Part shown: piece by piece, positions 32,082 through 42,401 of the stretch
Numbering within the stretch: the first letter of the stretch is position 1
Layout of the letters: every line of letters begins with the position of its first letter
Source: Vulcanimicrobiota bacterium
GTDB lineage: Bacteria; Vulcanimicrobiota; Vulcanimicrobiia; Vulcanimicrobiales; Vulcanimicrobiaceae
Length of the DNA: 64,000 nucleotides
Reading direction: 5' to 3'
Assembly (NCBI GenBank): GCA_013036105.1
Contig: JAAXCX010000006.1
Coordinates: 62,001 to 126,000, forward strand
The notes under the pieces: generated by a model
Told to the model about the DNA's origin: nothing
The model's database searches: none
The model's input: the letters and a program-made list of their open reading frames with translations, nothing else
Position numbers and translations under genes: made by a program

Positions 32082-32451
32082 TCTGCGTGCCGCCGATGGA
32101 AATTCCGACGATCTGATCGATCGTCAGATTTTTGCTCTGCAGCACTTTGCGCAGGGATACGACGATGCCGTTGCCATCCGTCAGCGTTGCGTGTCCGAGC
32201 GTGTCGCGGAGGTCGGCAATCGCCGGCGCGTTCTTCCGGAGCACCGCCGGATCGGCTGCGCCGCCCACGTTCACGAAGTGGAACTGCGCAACGCTCAAGT
32301 TGCTCATCATCGAACGAAACTTATCGGACTGAGCCGGTATATTTTTGACGGCTGCGGCGAAGTCGGCCGAACCGGCCGCGAAAGCCGGCGATGCAAATGG
32401 GACCGCCGGCAAAAGCGCCGCGGTCAACGCGAGAGTAAACCTGATTGACAT
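32062..32451 (-). CDS. Exported hypothetical protein
   Basis: A 129-residue protein with a clear signal peptide (MSIRFTLALTAALLPAVPF, cleavage near AFAAG). The mature part (AAAVKNIPAQSDKFRSMMSN onward, ending GGTQITLFYQ) has no cysteines and no family I recognise. GGAGG lies eight bases before ATG 32451. Its 3' end overlaps the convergent permease by 20 bases, and it has its own TATAAT promoter. Confidence 0.75.
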   Translation of the reverse strand: MSIRFTLALTAALLPAVPFASPAFAAGSADFAAAVKNIPAQSDKFRSMMSNLSVAQFHFVNVGGAADPAVLRKNAPAIADLRDTLGHATLTDGNGIVVSLRKVLQSKNLTIDQIVGISIGGTQITLFYQ

Positions 32452-32471
32452 AGTACAGGCCTCCGCGTTCT

Positions 32472-32477
32472 ATTATA
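32472..32477 (-). promoter_or_regulatory. -10 box for the exported protein at 32062-32451
   Basis: A perfect TATAAT on the minus strand, 20 bases upstream of the ATG. The -35 region is poor (CTTATT at 17-bp spacing) and overlaps the T-run of the upstream gene's terminator, so initiation may depend on an activator. Confidence 0.5.
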
Positions 32478-32490
32478 CAGCGCCCGGGGC

Positions 32491-32521
32491 AAAAAATAAG
32501 GAGGGCGCTCGCGCGCCCCCC
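32491..32521 (-). terminator. Intrinsic terminator of the lipoprotein gene
   Basis: On the minus strand GGGCGC-GCGA-GCGCCC, extended by outer G-C pairs, is followed by TCCTTATTTTTT. It lies about 30 bases after the stop at 32549. Confidence 0.85.
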
Positions 32522-32548
32522 TTTCACGGGTTGGCTAGGCCTCGAAGC

Positions 32549-33031
32549 TTAGATGCCGCCGCACGAGACGTACACCTTGAGCATCGCCGCGCTCTTGTGC
32601 ACGTTGATGGCGTATTTCTCTTTACCGGTCAGCTCGGCTACGGTCACACCGGGAACGGTGGTCGTTGAGACGCCTTTCACGACGTTGCTCAGCGGTTTCC
32701 ACGGCGTCGGATTCAGCTTCGAGCAGGTGCCCGCGTGAATGTGCGCCGGTTCCGATGCGCCTTTGGGCTCGTTGCTGACGGTCAAGGTCACCAGAACGCC
32801 GGTTCCCTTGGTAACGATGGTCGCGGTTCCGGTTTGGCCGGAGCCGTTCTGCGCGCCCATTTTTACGGTGCGGCCGACCGCCGTCTTCATACCGCCCGAA
32901 ACTTTCGCGTTCGTGCCGGGCGCAGCCGTGGCCGTTGTAGTGGTGGTCGTCGTGCCCGATCCGCAGGCGCTTAACGCGGCCGCAGCGACGATCGCTACGC
33001 CGCAGGTCAAGATGGTCCGGGGAAATTTCAT
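32549..33031 (-). CDS. Lipoprotein with HxH-x-GTC motif
   Basis: A 160-residue lipoprotein: signal peptide with lipobox ALSACGSG, followed by a seven-threonine run and an Ala/Thr spacer. The folded part is beta-rich, and SEPAHIHAGTCSKLNPTPW, KEKYAINVHKSAAMLK and the final VSCGGI recall the Cu/Zn superoxide dismutase-like fold, with two histidines and a pair of cysteines. The catalytic metal set is incomplete as far as I can see, so enzymatic activity is doubtful. I chose ATG 33031; GGAGGA lies 10 bases before it. Divergent from the DUF1761 gene. Confidence 0.8.
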   Translation of the reverse strand: MKFPRTILTCGVAIVAAAALSACGSGTTTTTTTATAAPGTNAKVSGGMKTAVGRTVKMGAQNGSGQTGTATIVTKGTGVLVTLTVSNEPKGASEPAHIHAGTCSKLNPTPWKPLSNVVKGVSTTTVPGVTVAELTGKEKYAINVHKSAAMLKVYVSCGGI

Positions 33032-33160
33032 GCTTGTATTGTCCTCCAAAAAGACAGGTCAGATGGTTTATAGCTTGCTTGTACCTTTCCCGCATTTCGG
33101 GCAGGGCACCGAAGCAAGCAAGCGAACGGGATCGGCAATCGCTTGCCTTTTGGAGGCTTC

Positions 33161-33604
33161 ATGAGTTCACGCGTCAACCACCTCGCCGCCCTGGTCGCGG
33201 CGATAGCGTTTTTCCTACTCTCCTGGCTTTGGTACAGCCTCATCTTCGGCTCCATGTATATGGCGCAGATCGCCCTGATGACCGGCAAGACTTCGGCGAT
33301 GACGTCGGGGAGCGCCATGCTGTGGCCGTTGGTCGAGACGTTCTTGCTGGGCTGGTTCCTGGCGTACGTCATCGGGACGGCGCTCTCGATGCGGCCCGAC
33401 CCCAATCCCGCCGCGCGCGGCCTCGGCTTCGGCCTCTTCATCGGCATCGGTGTCTTCGCATCGATGACATTGATGGGCGTCGTGTGGGGGAGCCTGCCCC
33501 CCGGACTTTGGGCTATCAACGCCGGGTTCATTATCGTCGCGATGGCGATCATGGGATGGATCATCGGCGCCATGAGCGCGCGCACCGCAGCCGTTACAGT
33601 GTAA
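33161..33604 (+). CDS. DUF1761-family membrane protein
   Basis: A 147-residue protein with four predicted membrane helices and the DUF1761 pattern: HLAALVAAIAFFLLSWLWYS, then LIFGSMYMAQ, LVETFLLGWFLAYVIGTAL and GFIIVAMAIMGWIIGAM. The function of the family is unknown. I chose ATG 33161, which has TTTGGAGG four bases upstream, rather than the TTG at 33143. A repeat-rich region follows the stop codon. Confidence 0.85.
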   Translation: MSSRVNHLAALVAAIAFFLLSWLWYSLIFGSMYMAQIALMTGKTSAMTSGSAMLWPLVETFLLGWFLAYVIGTALSMRPDPNPAARGLGFGLFIGIGVFASMTLMGVVWGSLPPGLWAINAGFIIVAMAIMGWIIGAMSARTAAVTV

Positions 33605-33838
33605 TTGGCGAAGACGGGGTCGTCCCGAAACGCGGTGTTTGTTTAGCGTTTCGGTCCAACTCCATCTTCGCCCAAACAGTCGCGTTCGCTAAAACACGAA
33701 ACGAAAAGGCCCGCGATTATCGCAGGCCTTTTCTTAATATGTCGAGTGAAGATAGGCTCGGACCGAAACGCCTATCGTAGCGCAGATGGGGTTTACGGCG
33801 AGCGCTAAACATACGTCGCGGTCGCCGTAAACCCATCA
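33605..33838. repeat. Cluster of three related repeats and hairpins between DUF1761 and groEL
   Basis: A motif close to GCGAAGATGG-GGT-CGGACCGAAACGC occurs three times: plus strand 33608-33633, minus strand 33672-33646 and plus strand 33747-33772. Copies 1 and 2 form a long imperfect hairpin (33605-33674) with CCGAAACGC facing GCGTTTCGG. Between copies 2 and 3 is a bidirectional terminator. A second palindrome, GGTTTACGGCGA (33790-33801) against TCGCCGTAAACC (33822-33833), abuts the groEL stop and probably ends that transcript. There is no ORF. Confidence 0.7.
33704..33737. terminator. Bidirectional intrinsic terminator
   Basis: AAAAGGCC (33704-33711) pairs with GGCCTTTT (33725-33732), with an inner GCGAT/ATCGC extension and flanking A and T runs, so it can stop transcription from either side. 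Confidence 0.85.
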
Positions 33839-33840
33839 AG

Positions 33841-35828
<1,988 letters not shown>

Positions 35829-35871
35829 AAAACCCTCCAAAAAATTTGGTAGACAGAATGTGGAAATGGGG

Positions 35872-35898
35872 CTAGCACTCTCTAGCGGAGACTGCCAG
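35872..35898 (-). promoter_or_regulatory. Degenerate CIRCE (HrcA operator) upstream of groES
   Basis: Read on the plus strand, CTAGCACTC-9 bases-GACTGCCAG compares with the consensus TTAGCACTC-N9-GAGTGCTAA: 8 of 9 in the left half and 6 of 9 in the right half, with exact N9 spacing. It lies just downstream of the -10 box, where HrcA would block transcription. Confidence 0.6.
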
Positions 35899-35905
35899 CC
35901 TGCAA

Positions 35906-35934
35906 AGTTTAGCAGACTCCGGCAGTGACTGCAA
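35906..35934 (-). promoter_or_regulatory. groESL promoter
   Basis: On the minus strand TTGCAG (35934-35929), a 17-base spacer and TAAACT (35911-35906) form a housekeeping-type promoter directly before the CIRCE-like operator. It lies 8 bases beyond the stop codon of the upstream diguanylate cyclase gene. Confidence 0.75.
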
Positions 35935-35941
35935 GGGTTGG

Positions 35942-38179
35942 CTAGAGGGCGCCGCGGTTTATCGGAACGACGCGGGGGCTCGAGCCGCTAGACGACTCTT
36001 GCTGCCCGATGAGGGCCATCAGGTCGCCACGGGGCATCGGGCGATGGAAGAGGTAGCCCTGGGCCTGATCGCAGCGCAGGCCGCGGACGAACTCCCACTG
36101 GGACTCGGTTTCGATGCCTTCGGCGATGACGCGCAGGCCGAGGGTCTGCGCCAGCGTCGCGATAGCCTTGACGATGCCTTGGTCGTACGGGTCGCGCGTG
36201 ACGTCGTCGATGAAGCCCTTGTCGATCTTGATGGCGTGGACCGGAAGGCGCTTGATGTAGCTGAGCGAGCTGTAACCTTTGCCGAAATCGTCGACGACGA
36301 GCTGGACGCCCATCGCGTGAAGGCGCAGCAGGGTCGCAACGGCGAGATCGTTGAGCACGATATTTTCGGTGACTTCAAGTTCGAGCGCGCGCGCCGGCAA
36401 ACCGGTTTCGGCCAGCACCGCGGCGATCGTCGCGGCGCAATCCTGTTCGTAAAAGTCGCGCGGCGAAAGATTGACCGAGACGCGGAACTCCGGCGCGGCC
36501 ATCGCCCGAATACGCGCGGCCGTGCTGCAGGCTTGCTTGAGCACCCACCGGCTGATCTCGACGATCGTTCCGCTCTCTTCGGCGATCGGGATAAACACTT
36601 CGGGCAACAATTCGCCAAGCGTGGGATGCTGCCAGCGCACGAGCGCTTCGGCGGTGACGATACGTTTGGTCGAGACGTCGACGATCGGCTGAAAGAGCAG
36701 CTGTAATTCGCCGCGTGACAGCGCGTGGCGCAGATCTTGTTCCAGACTCATACGTTCGAGCACGCTCGCGTGCATCGTACCGTCGTAGGACTTAACGTTG
36801 TTGCGTCCGGCTTCTTTGGCGCTGTACATCGCCGAGTCTGCGAACGCGATCAGTTCTTCGGCCGTGCGCGCATTCTGCGGGAACAAACTCGTGCCGATGC
36901 TCGCAGTAACGAACAACTCACGGCTGTCGATGACGAACGGCTCTTGGAACGTGGCCAGCACGCCCATGGCCACCGAGACGACGCTGCGCTGATCGCCGAT
37001 GCCGTCGATGATCACCACGAACTCGTCGCCGCCCGAGCGGAAGATCGTGGCGCGATTGATCAGGCGCTCTTGCAGACGCATGGCGATACCGCGCAAGAGC
37101 TCGTCGCCCACGCGATGACCGAGCGTATCATTGATCGTCTTAAAGCGATCGATATCGATGAAGAGCGCGGCGACCGGTCCATTCTTCGCGGCGGCGTCAT
37201 CGAGAATGACCGAAAGCGATTCTTCCAGCGCCAGCCGGTTGGGCAGCTGCGTCATCACGTCTTGGCGCGCGAGCCGTGAGAAGCGCTCGGCGCTCTCGCG
37301 CACTTCGGTGACGTCGAGCATGACGCCGATCGCGCCGGTCAGCGCGCCTTCGGCGTCGCGCAGCGGTTCCACGTCGTTCTGCAGCCAGCGTCCGTTTTGG
37401 CGCGTCTCGTAGCGCACGGCTTCACCGGCGAGCGCGCGACGCAGCTCCGAAAGCGCTGCGCGGCGCTGGTCGGGATCGTCGATGCTGGCGCCATACGGTC
37501 CGCCGACGAGATCATCGGCGCACAGCCGCTGCTCCGCGGCGCCGCGAATTGACGTCAGCCGCAGATCGCGGTCAACCGTCCAGACCACGGCCGGCATTTG
37601 CGCGAGCAGCAAACGCAGACTCGCGCTCGTCTTGAGCAACAGTTCGCTATTCTTGCGTTCGGTGACGTCACGCAAATGAACGAGGAGCTCATCGCGCGCC
37701 GGCTGCATACGAATCTCAATCCAACGGTCGGTCGACTGGAAGTGCTGTAGCCGCTCGAGCGGAATCCCTTGTCCGCGCACGCTCAACATCTCCGGCACGA
37801 GTTCCGAGGCCAGCGGATCGAGAACTTCTTGGACGCGCATGCCGATCAGTTGGCTGGCGTCCTTGCGCAGCAGCTCCTCGGCACGCTCATTGACGTGCGA
37901 GAACCGCCAGTCTTTGTCGATAATAAAAAAACCGTCGGGGATGCTCTCCACGACGTTGTAGCCCCGCTCGGTCAAGCCGCGGATCGAGTCGATTCCGTCG
38001 CTGACCAAGAGCTTGGCGGCAACGCAGATGAGGATGACGCCAGCCGCCGCGTAGATCACGAGAAGGAGCGGTCCGGCGTGTTCGCTTGCTGCCGCAAAAA
38101 ACACCAGGAAACAGAGGGCGACCAATACACCGAGGATGAGGATGCGAGTATTGAGGCCCGCCTGGCCGGCGGACTTCAC
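35942..38179 (-). CDS. Membrane PAS-GGDEF-EAL cyclic-di-GMP enzyme
   Basis: A bifunctional signalling protein of 745 residues: two N-terminal transmembrane helices (about 12-30 and 37-58), two PAS domains (about 70-180 and 185-300), a GGDEF domain (about 305-470) and an EAL domain (about 485-730). The diguanylate cyclase site RSGGDEFVV is intact, as are the phosphodiesterase motifs [20 protein letters not shown] and AEGIETE, so both synthesis and hydrolysis of c-di-GMP are possible. It starts at GTG 38179, overlapping the upstream LuxR-type gene as GTGA. The PAS ligand is unknown. Confidence 0.95.
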   Translation of the reverse strand: MKSAGQAGLNTRILILGVLVALCFLVFFAAASEHAGPLLLVIYAAAGVILICVAAKLLVSDGIDSIRGLTERGYNVVESIPDGFFIIDKDWRFSHVNERAEELLRKDASQLIGMRVQEVLDPLASELVPEMLSVRGQGIPLERLQHFQSTDRWIEIRMQPARDELLVHLRDVTERKNSELLLKTSASLRLLLAQMPAVVWTVDRDLRLTSIRGAAEQRLCADDLVGGPYGASIDDPDQRRAALSELRRALAGEAVRYETRQNGRWLQNDVEPLRDAEGALTGAIGVMLDVTEVRESAERFSRLARQDVMTQLPNRLALEESLSVILDDAAAKNGPVAALFIDIDRFKTINDTLGHRVGDELLRGIAMRLQERLINRATIFRSGGDEFVVIIDGIGDQRSVVSVAMGVLATFQEPFVIDSRELFVTASIGTSLFPQNARTAEELIAFADSAMYSAKEAGRNNVKSYDGTMHASVLERMSLEQDLRHALSRGELQLLFQPIVDVSTKRIVTAEALVRWQHPTLGELLPEVFIPIAEESGTIVEISRWVLKQACSTAARIRAMAAPEFRVSVNLSPRDFYEQDCAATIAAVLAETGLPARALELEVTENIVLNDLAVATLLRLHAMGVQLVVDDFGKGYSSLSYIKRLPVHAIKIDKGFIDDVTRDPYDQGIVKAIATLAQTLGLRVIAEGIETESQWEFVRGLRCDQAQGYLFHRPMPRGDLMALIGQQESSSGSSPRVVPINRGAL

Positions 38180-39735
38180 AGTAACTTACGTTGCCGTAAC
38201 TCGGCGCGCAATGCATGACGCGATTGCACTCCCAACGCGGCAAAGATAATCTCGATCTGTTTCTCCAAAGTGAATTGGCTACGGCTGAACCGGTGCGATA
38301 GTTCGTCAAAATCCGCACCCTGAGAGAGCGCAATGGCGATTTGGCGCTGCATGGGAGTCAGCCCTGAGAGCACACGTTGCTCTCCCACCTTATCTATTTC
38401 GGATAACCGGTGAAGAAACGGACTATTTTTGAAAGCCGCGGCTTCTTTGCGAGCTTTTTCAAGCCAACCCTTATCCTCGGTCAGCTCGTACAGCGCCGCC
38501 GCAGCGGATGCCGCGAAATACGGGTACGGGATCTGCGCGAAAATGTCGTATGCGAACTCCAGGCTTTCTCGGGCCAATTTTGGATTGCCCAGAACGGCTT
38601 GGACGCGACCGGTCGAGTATTTTTCGTAGGCAAGCGCGCGCCGGTCGTGAATGGCTGCAAGCGTCGGATCGAGACTGCCCTTGCCCAACGAGTTGTAAGT
38701 CGACATATAGCGCTGCGCCTGCGCGAGGTCGGTGGCGGCAAAGAGCTCTCCGAGCATGACAAGCGTTTGGCGCTCTTCGCCGTGCGTTTGGTCCCACTCG
38801 ATGTCCCGCGCGAGGATATGCGCTTGAGCCAGCTCCTCGGCAGCCCAGGCCTCGTTATTATTCATGCGCGCAACGAAGGCTCTGTCCGTGTGCGCCATCG
38901 CTTTCCAAGCGAGCGTCGGGGCTATTTCTTTGGAATCTTTGAGCAACCACTGCGCGCGCCCCGGGTCGCCCTGATGAAACGCGTGCCAGGCAAGTGCGCG
39001 CACGCATAGGAACTGCAGATAGCGTATATCAGCCGTCCATTCGATGCGTTCATATGCTGCCTCACCCATGCGGACGCTGTCGCTGTCGCCCATCTCGACG
39101 GCCAAGCGCAACAGCCCATGGAGATAGATCGCGACCGACGTGAAGTCGCACGAGTCCTTGGATTGCTCGAAGTGACGGAACGCCGCCAGCAAATCTTTCA
39201 TCTGCGAAGCATAGTTTTCGAGCCCGGCATGCATCCACGATCGTAGTGCAAGGGCGCGGAATTGCGCGAAGGGCTCCGGATCGCTTAATGCCAGCGCCAT
39301 GTCGTCGCTATTGGGGTCGTAGCGTCCGGCCGCCCACAGCAGTCGTGACCGTTCGTAGCCCAGCCGCGCAACGCGACTAAGATCGTCTTGAACAAGCTCC
39401 TGCGCGCGTTCAAGCATGTCGCGCGCGGCGTCAAAATCCCGACCGTTTACACAGGCGAAAGCCGAAAGAATGAAATATCCGAAGCGTCCTTCCGCTGAAG
39501 TGAAAGCCTCCGAATGATTCGCCAGGGACTCTAAGGCAAGAACCGGGCTGCGCCGCGCTAGCACGTCAGCTCGGACGAGCAGTCCCCGCTCGTTGAACGG
39601 TTCGGGCCAATCTTCGCAGTATTCGAGCAACTGCAAGGCTTCGTCGCGGCGCGCGCGGCGCGCCAAATCGGCGGCGAGCTGCAGACTCGTCGAGACGTCG
39701 GCTCCGGTTTTTAGGCGTTCGCCTTGCACGTGCAT
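38176..39735 (-). CDS. TPR-rich LuxR-type transcriptional regulator
   Basis: A 519-residue protein with an N-terminal array of TPR-like helices (about 20-430; repeated A-x-x-x-x-x-x-A patterns such as AADLARRARRDEALQLLE) and a C-terminal LuxR/FixJ-type helix-turn-helix (about 455-519: LTPMQRQIAIALSQGADFDE then LSHRFSRSQFTLEKQIEIIF). The HTH is atypical: the usual NKEIA segment reads FDELSHRF, and the recognition helix starts SRSQFTLEKQ. There is no receiver or AAA ATPase domain, so the input may be a protein or peptide bound by the TPRs. It is the second gene of a three-gene operon and probably controls it or a motility/biofilm programme with the c-di-GMP enzyme. Confidence 0.85.
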   Translation of the reverse strand: MHVQGERLKTGADVSTSLQLAADLARRARRDEALQLLEYCEDWPEPFNERGLLVRADVLARRSPVLALESLANHSEAFTSAEGRFGYFILSAFACVNGRDFDAARDMLERAQELVQDDLSRVARLGYERSRLLWAAGRYDPNSDDMALALSDPEPFAQFRALALRSWMHAGLENYASQMKDLLAAFRHFEQSKDSCDFTSVAIYLHGLLRLAVEMGDSDSVRMGEAAYERIEWTADIRYLQFLCVRALAWHAFHQGDPGRAQWLLKDSKEIAPTLAWKAMAHTDRAFVARMNNNEAWAAEELAQAHILARDIEWDQTHGEERQTLVMLGELFAATDLAQAQRYMSTYNSLGKGSLDPTLAAIHDRRALAYEKYSTGRVQAVLGNPKLARESLEFAYDIFAQIPYPYFAASAAAALYELTEDKGWLEKARKEAAAFKNSPFLHRLSEIDKVGEQRVLSGLTPMQRQIAIALSQGADFDELSHRFSRSQFTLEKQIEIIFAALGVQSRHALRAELRQRKLL

Positions 39736-39745
39736 TCCGGCGCCG

Positions 39746-40762
39746 CTAATCCGTAATCGCCCCTGCGTTAGTGGTTTGTCCCGGACTGACTGTTATCGTC
39801 GGTCCCTTCAAGCGATCGCGCCCGGTGCTCGAGCCATGCGATGATAAATCCGCGCCGGCCGAATTGGTATATTGGTTGTAGACCTCCAGGCGGTACGAGC
39901 CGGCGGCCAACGTGTGCAATAAGAAGTCGCCCGACCCGTTGGTCGCAACGGTATTCCCGACTTGGCCTCCCTGGCCGACGGCCACAACAACGGCGTTGGA
40001 AACGGGCTGGCCGTTATCGTTCAGGACCGTGCCGGTGATCATGCCCTCGTTGGAATGGGCGGCGACGAACATCGTCGGCCGCACGGTCAGGCCGAGGCTG
40101 CCCTGCGCTCCGAAATTTCCCCGGTCGCCGTCGCCGCGTTCGGAATTCGTCGACGGAGGCGTCAGCGATTCCATAAGGTTGAAGTCCGCGTTGAGGAGTT
40201 CGGTCGGATCGCTTCCAATGGTGAACGAGCCGCTTTGCGTGATCGCAACGCGCCCCGCTCCCAAATAAGCGGTGCTGGTTGATTTGCCGGCGTGCGCGGA
40301 CGAGCTGTCGCTATCGGTGACGAAATTCAAAGGCGCGCTCACGCCGCTCGCATAGAGCGCGGAGCTCGCGCCGGTATCGATGACAAATCGGACTTGCTGG
40401 TAGGTTTGCGGATTATTGACGCTCGCCTGAGCGACGCTGTCACCCGACCCATCCTGGTATTGGAGCAGATCGACGATAAATGGAGCCGCATACTTTGCAA
40501 CTACTTGACTGCGGCCGGAGCCGTCGACGAGATCAATTTCACTGATCGCGAGATTGACGTGGGCCAAAGCGTGACCGAACAAAGCCGGCGGAGCGTCGCC
40601 GACCTGAACCACTACCTGGCTGGCGATGCCGCCGATAGTTTCAAGAGGCCGAACGAGATTTTGCGGTCCGGTTGGCGGAAGACCGGATTGGCCGTGCATC
40701 GAACATGCCGCTGGCACAAACGCAAATAGCAAAGCGTAGAAAGCCTTAAAGTATCGCCTCAA
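39746..40762 (-). CDS. DUF4382 lipoprotein with carboxypeptidase regulatory-like domain
   Basis: A 338-residue lipoprotein. TTG 40762 gives MRRYFKAFYALLFAFVPAAC, a signal peptide with the lipobox ending PAAC-S, and GGAGG lies nine bases upstream; earlier starts exist but lack a ribosome-binding site. The first domain (about 45-235, VQVGDAPPALFGHALAHVNL with EIDLV) matches DUF4382. The second (about 250-335) is a CarboxypepD-regulatory-like beta sandwich: ITGTVLNDNGQPVSNAVVVA and AGSYRLEVYNQY. The function is unknown. It is the first gene of the operon with the LuxR-type regulator 10 bases away. Confidence 0.82.
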   Translation of the reverse strand: MRRYFKAFYALLFAFVPAACSMHGQSGLPPTGPQNLVRPLETIGGIASQVVVQVGDAPPALFGHALAHVNLAISEIDLVDGSGRSQVVAKYAAPFIVDLLQYQDGSGDSVAQASVNNPQTYQQVRFVIDTGASSALYASGVSAPLNFVTDSDSSSAHAGKSTSTAYLGAGRVAITQSGSFTIGSDPTELLNADFNLMESLTPPSTNSERGDGDRGNFGAQGSLGLTVRPTMFVAAHSNEGMITGTVLNDNGQPVSNAVVVAVGQGGQVGNTVATNGSGDFLLHTLAAGSYRLEVYNQYTNSAGADLSSHGSSTGRDRLKGPTITVSPGQTTNAGAITD

Positions 40763-40881
40763 GCGCCCTATCCTCCGTGATTCCGAAACCAGCCCGTGCT
40801 GCGAATATAGCACGTCCAGTGCCGAAGACCATGCAAAAAAATTGATTAGAAAGACCTATTTTCAAGAAGCGGCGGTAAAAT

Positions 40882-41292
40882 TTGAGTAAAGCTCGGCTTA
40901 CGGAGTGGGGCCGAATCGCGATAACGGGCGCCGCGGCGGGGGCCGCAGGCGGCATCCTGTTCGGATTGGTCTACTTTCCGGCCGCCGTTCGTAGGCCGCC
41001 GGCCGGGCCACAAGCAGCCGAATATGCCGCGCTCTACGCCGCCGCGTGCCTGGCCTGGGGGATAGGTTACGCCTACCTCGCCGCCGGCCAGCCGCAGGTC
41101 AACCGCTTTCCGGTTCTCTCGGGCTTGTCGTTCGGCGTTGTCGTCTACGTCGTGACGCAGCTCGTGCTCTACGGCATCGCCGCCGAGCAAATTCACACCG
41201 CGCAGCAAGTCGCGTTCGGTCTGGGCGCGACGTCCCTGTTTTTTGGATTGCCCGTCGCGTTCATCGCCCGGCTCTCCGAGCGTACGCGATGA
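40882..41292 (+). CDS. Small integral membrane protein upstream of alr
   Basis: A 136-residue protein with four predicted helices: ITGAAAGAAGGILFGLVYF, YAALYAAACLAWGIGYAYL, LSFGVVVYVVTQLVLYGIA and VAFGLGATSLFFGLPVAFIA. No family is recognised. The start is TTG 40882 with only a weak ribosome-binding site. Its stop overlaps the alr start (ATGA), suggesting co-translation, perhaps an envelope-related role by context only. Confidence 0.7.
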   Translation: MSKARLTEWGRIAITGAAAGAAGGILFGLVYFPAAVRRPPAGPQAAEYAALYAAACLAWGIGYAYLAAGQPQVNRFPVLSGLSFGVVVYVVTQLVLYGIAAEQIHTAQQVAFGLGATSLFFGLPVAFIARLSERTR

Positions 41293-42401
41293 TCGGCGGG
41301 TTGCGCATTTCGCTCGGCGCGCTGCGCCGGAACGCCAAGACTTTGCGCGGCCTCGCGGCACCGGCATGCGCCGCGTTCGTGGTCAAATCCAATGCGTACG
41401 GTCACGGGCTCGTCGCGACCGCGCGCGCCATCGAAGCGTACGCCGATACGCTCTGCGTCTACTCGATCGAAGAGGGCATTGCGCTGCGCGAAGCCGGCAT
41501 CGCGGTAGCGATTCTTGTGCTGGGACCCGCTCCCGTCGAACTGCTCGAAGACGCGCTCGCGTGCGATCTGCAGATCACGCTCTGGGACTCCGGCACATAT
41601 CTCGAAACCGTTGCGAACACCGCTCGGCGTTTGGGCAAAGTATTTCGCGTCCATGTGAAAGTCGATACCGGCGTACGGCGCTTGGGACTGGATCCATCGC
41701 AAGCGCCTAACGCGATCCTGCGCATCGCGCAGACGCCCGGCGTCGAACTCGCCGGAATCTTTTCGCACTTGGCTTCGGCTGAAGAATTGGACTCTGCGTT
41801 TACCCTCGCGCAGGTGGAAACGTTGAACGCCGCGATCGACGCCGCCAAGCTCGATGCGAAGCCGCTGCGTCACATCGCCGCATCGGCGGCCGCGATGCTC
41901 TGGCCGCAAACGCGTTTGGATATGGTGCGTTACGGGATCGCGCTCTATGGTTTGTGGCCGTCGAAGCAAACTCGCGCCGCGATGCCGCAGGAGCTGCAGT
42001 TAGAACCGGCTCTTTCATTTGAGAGCCGGATTGCAGCCGTAAGAAGAGTCGAGGCCGGCACCGCGGTTGGATACGGCGGCACATTCCGAGCGCCGCGCCC
42101 GATGCGCGTCGGCGTCGTGCCGCTAGGTTACGCCGACGGCATTCCGCGCGCGCTCTCCAATACGGGCGCGTTTGCGGTCGCCGGAAAACGCTGCCCGATC
42201 GCCGGACGCGTCTGCATGAACATGACGATCCTCGATCTCGGTGCGACCAACGCCCGGCCAGGCGACCGCGTCGTCCTGATCGGCCACGACGGCGGCAGCG
42301 CAGTTTCGGCCGACGATTGGGCCGACTGGGCGGGCACGATCAACTACGAGATCGTCGCACGGCTCCCCGCGAGTTTAACGCGAACCTACGAAGACGAGTG
42401 A
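41289..42401 (+). CDS. alr: Alanine racemase
   Basis: A PLP enzyme that makes D-alanine for peptidoglycan, supplying Ddl encoded nearby. The N-terminal barrel holds VVKSNAYGHGLVATARAIEA with the Schiff-base Lys. VHVKVDTGVRRLGLDP, FSHLASAEE and MVRYGIALYGLWP are family blocks, and VGYGGTFRAPRPM carries the catalytic Tyr of the second subunit. At 370 residues the length is normal. ATG 41289 overlaps the stop of the membrane protein gene, and its end overlaps citrate synthase by 16 bases on the other strand. Confidence 0.96.
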   Translation: MIGGLRISLGALRRNAKTLRGLAAPACAAFVVKSNAYGHGLVATARAIEAYADTLCVYSIEEGIALREAGIAVAILVLGPAPVELLEDALACDLQITLWDSGTYLETVANTARRLGKVFRVHVKVDTGVRRLGLDPSQAPNAILRIAQTPGVELAGIFSHLASAEELDSAFTLAQVETLNAAIDAAKLDAKPLRHIAASAAAMLWPQTRLDMVRYGIALYGLWPSKQTRAAMPQELQLEPALSFESRIAAVRRVEAGTAVGYGGTFRAPRPMRVGVVPLGYADGIPRALSNTGAFAVAGKRCPIAGRVCMNMTILDLGATNARPGDRVVLIGHDGGSAVSADDWADWAGTINYEIVARLPASLTRTYEDE

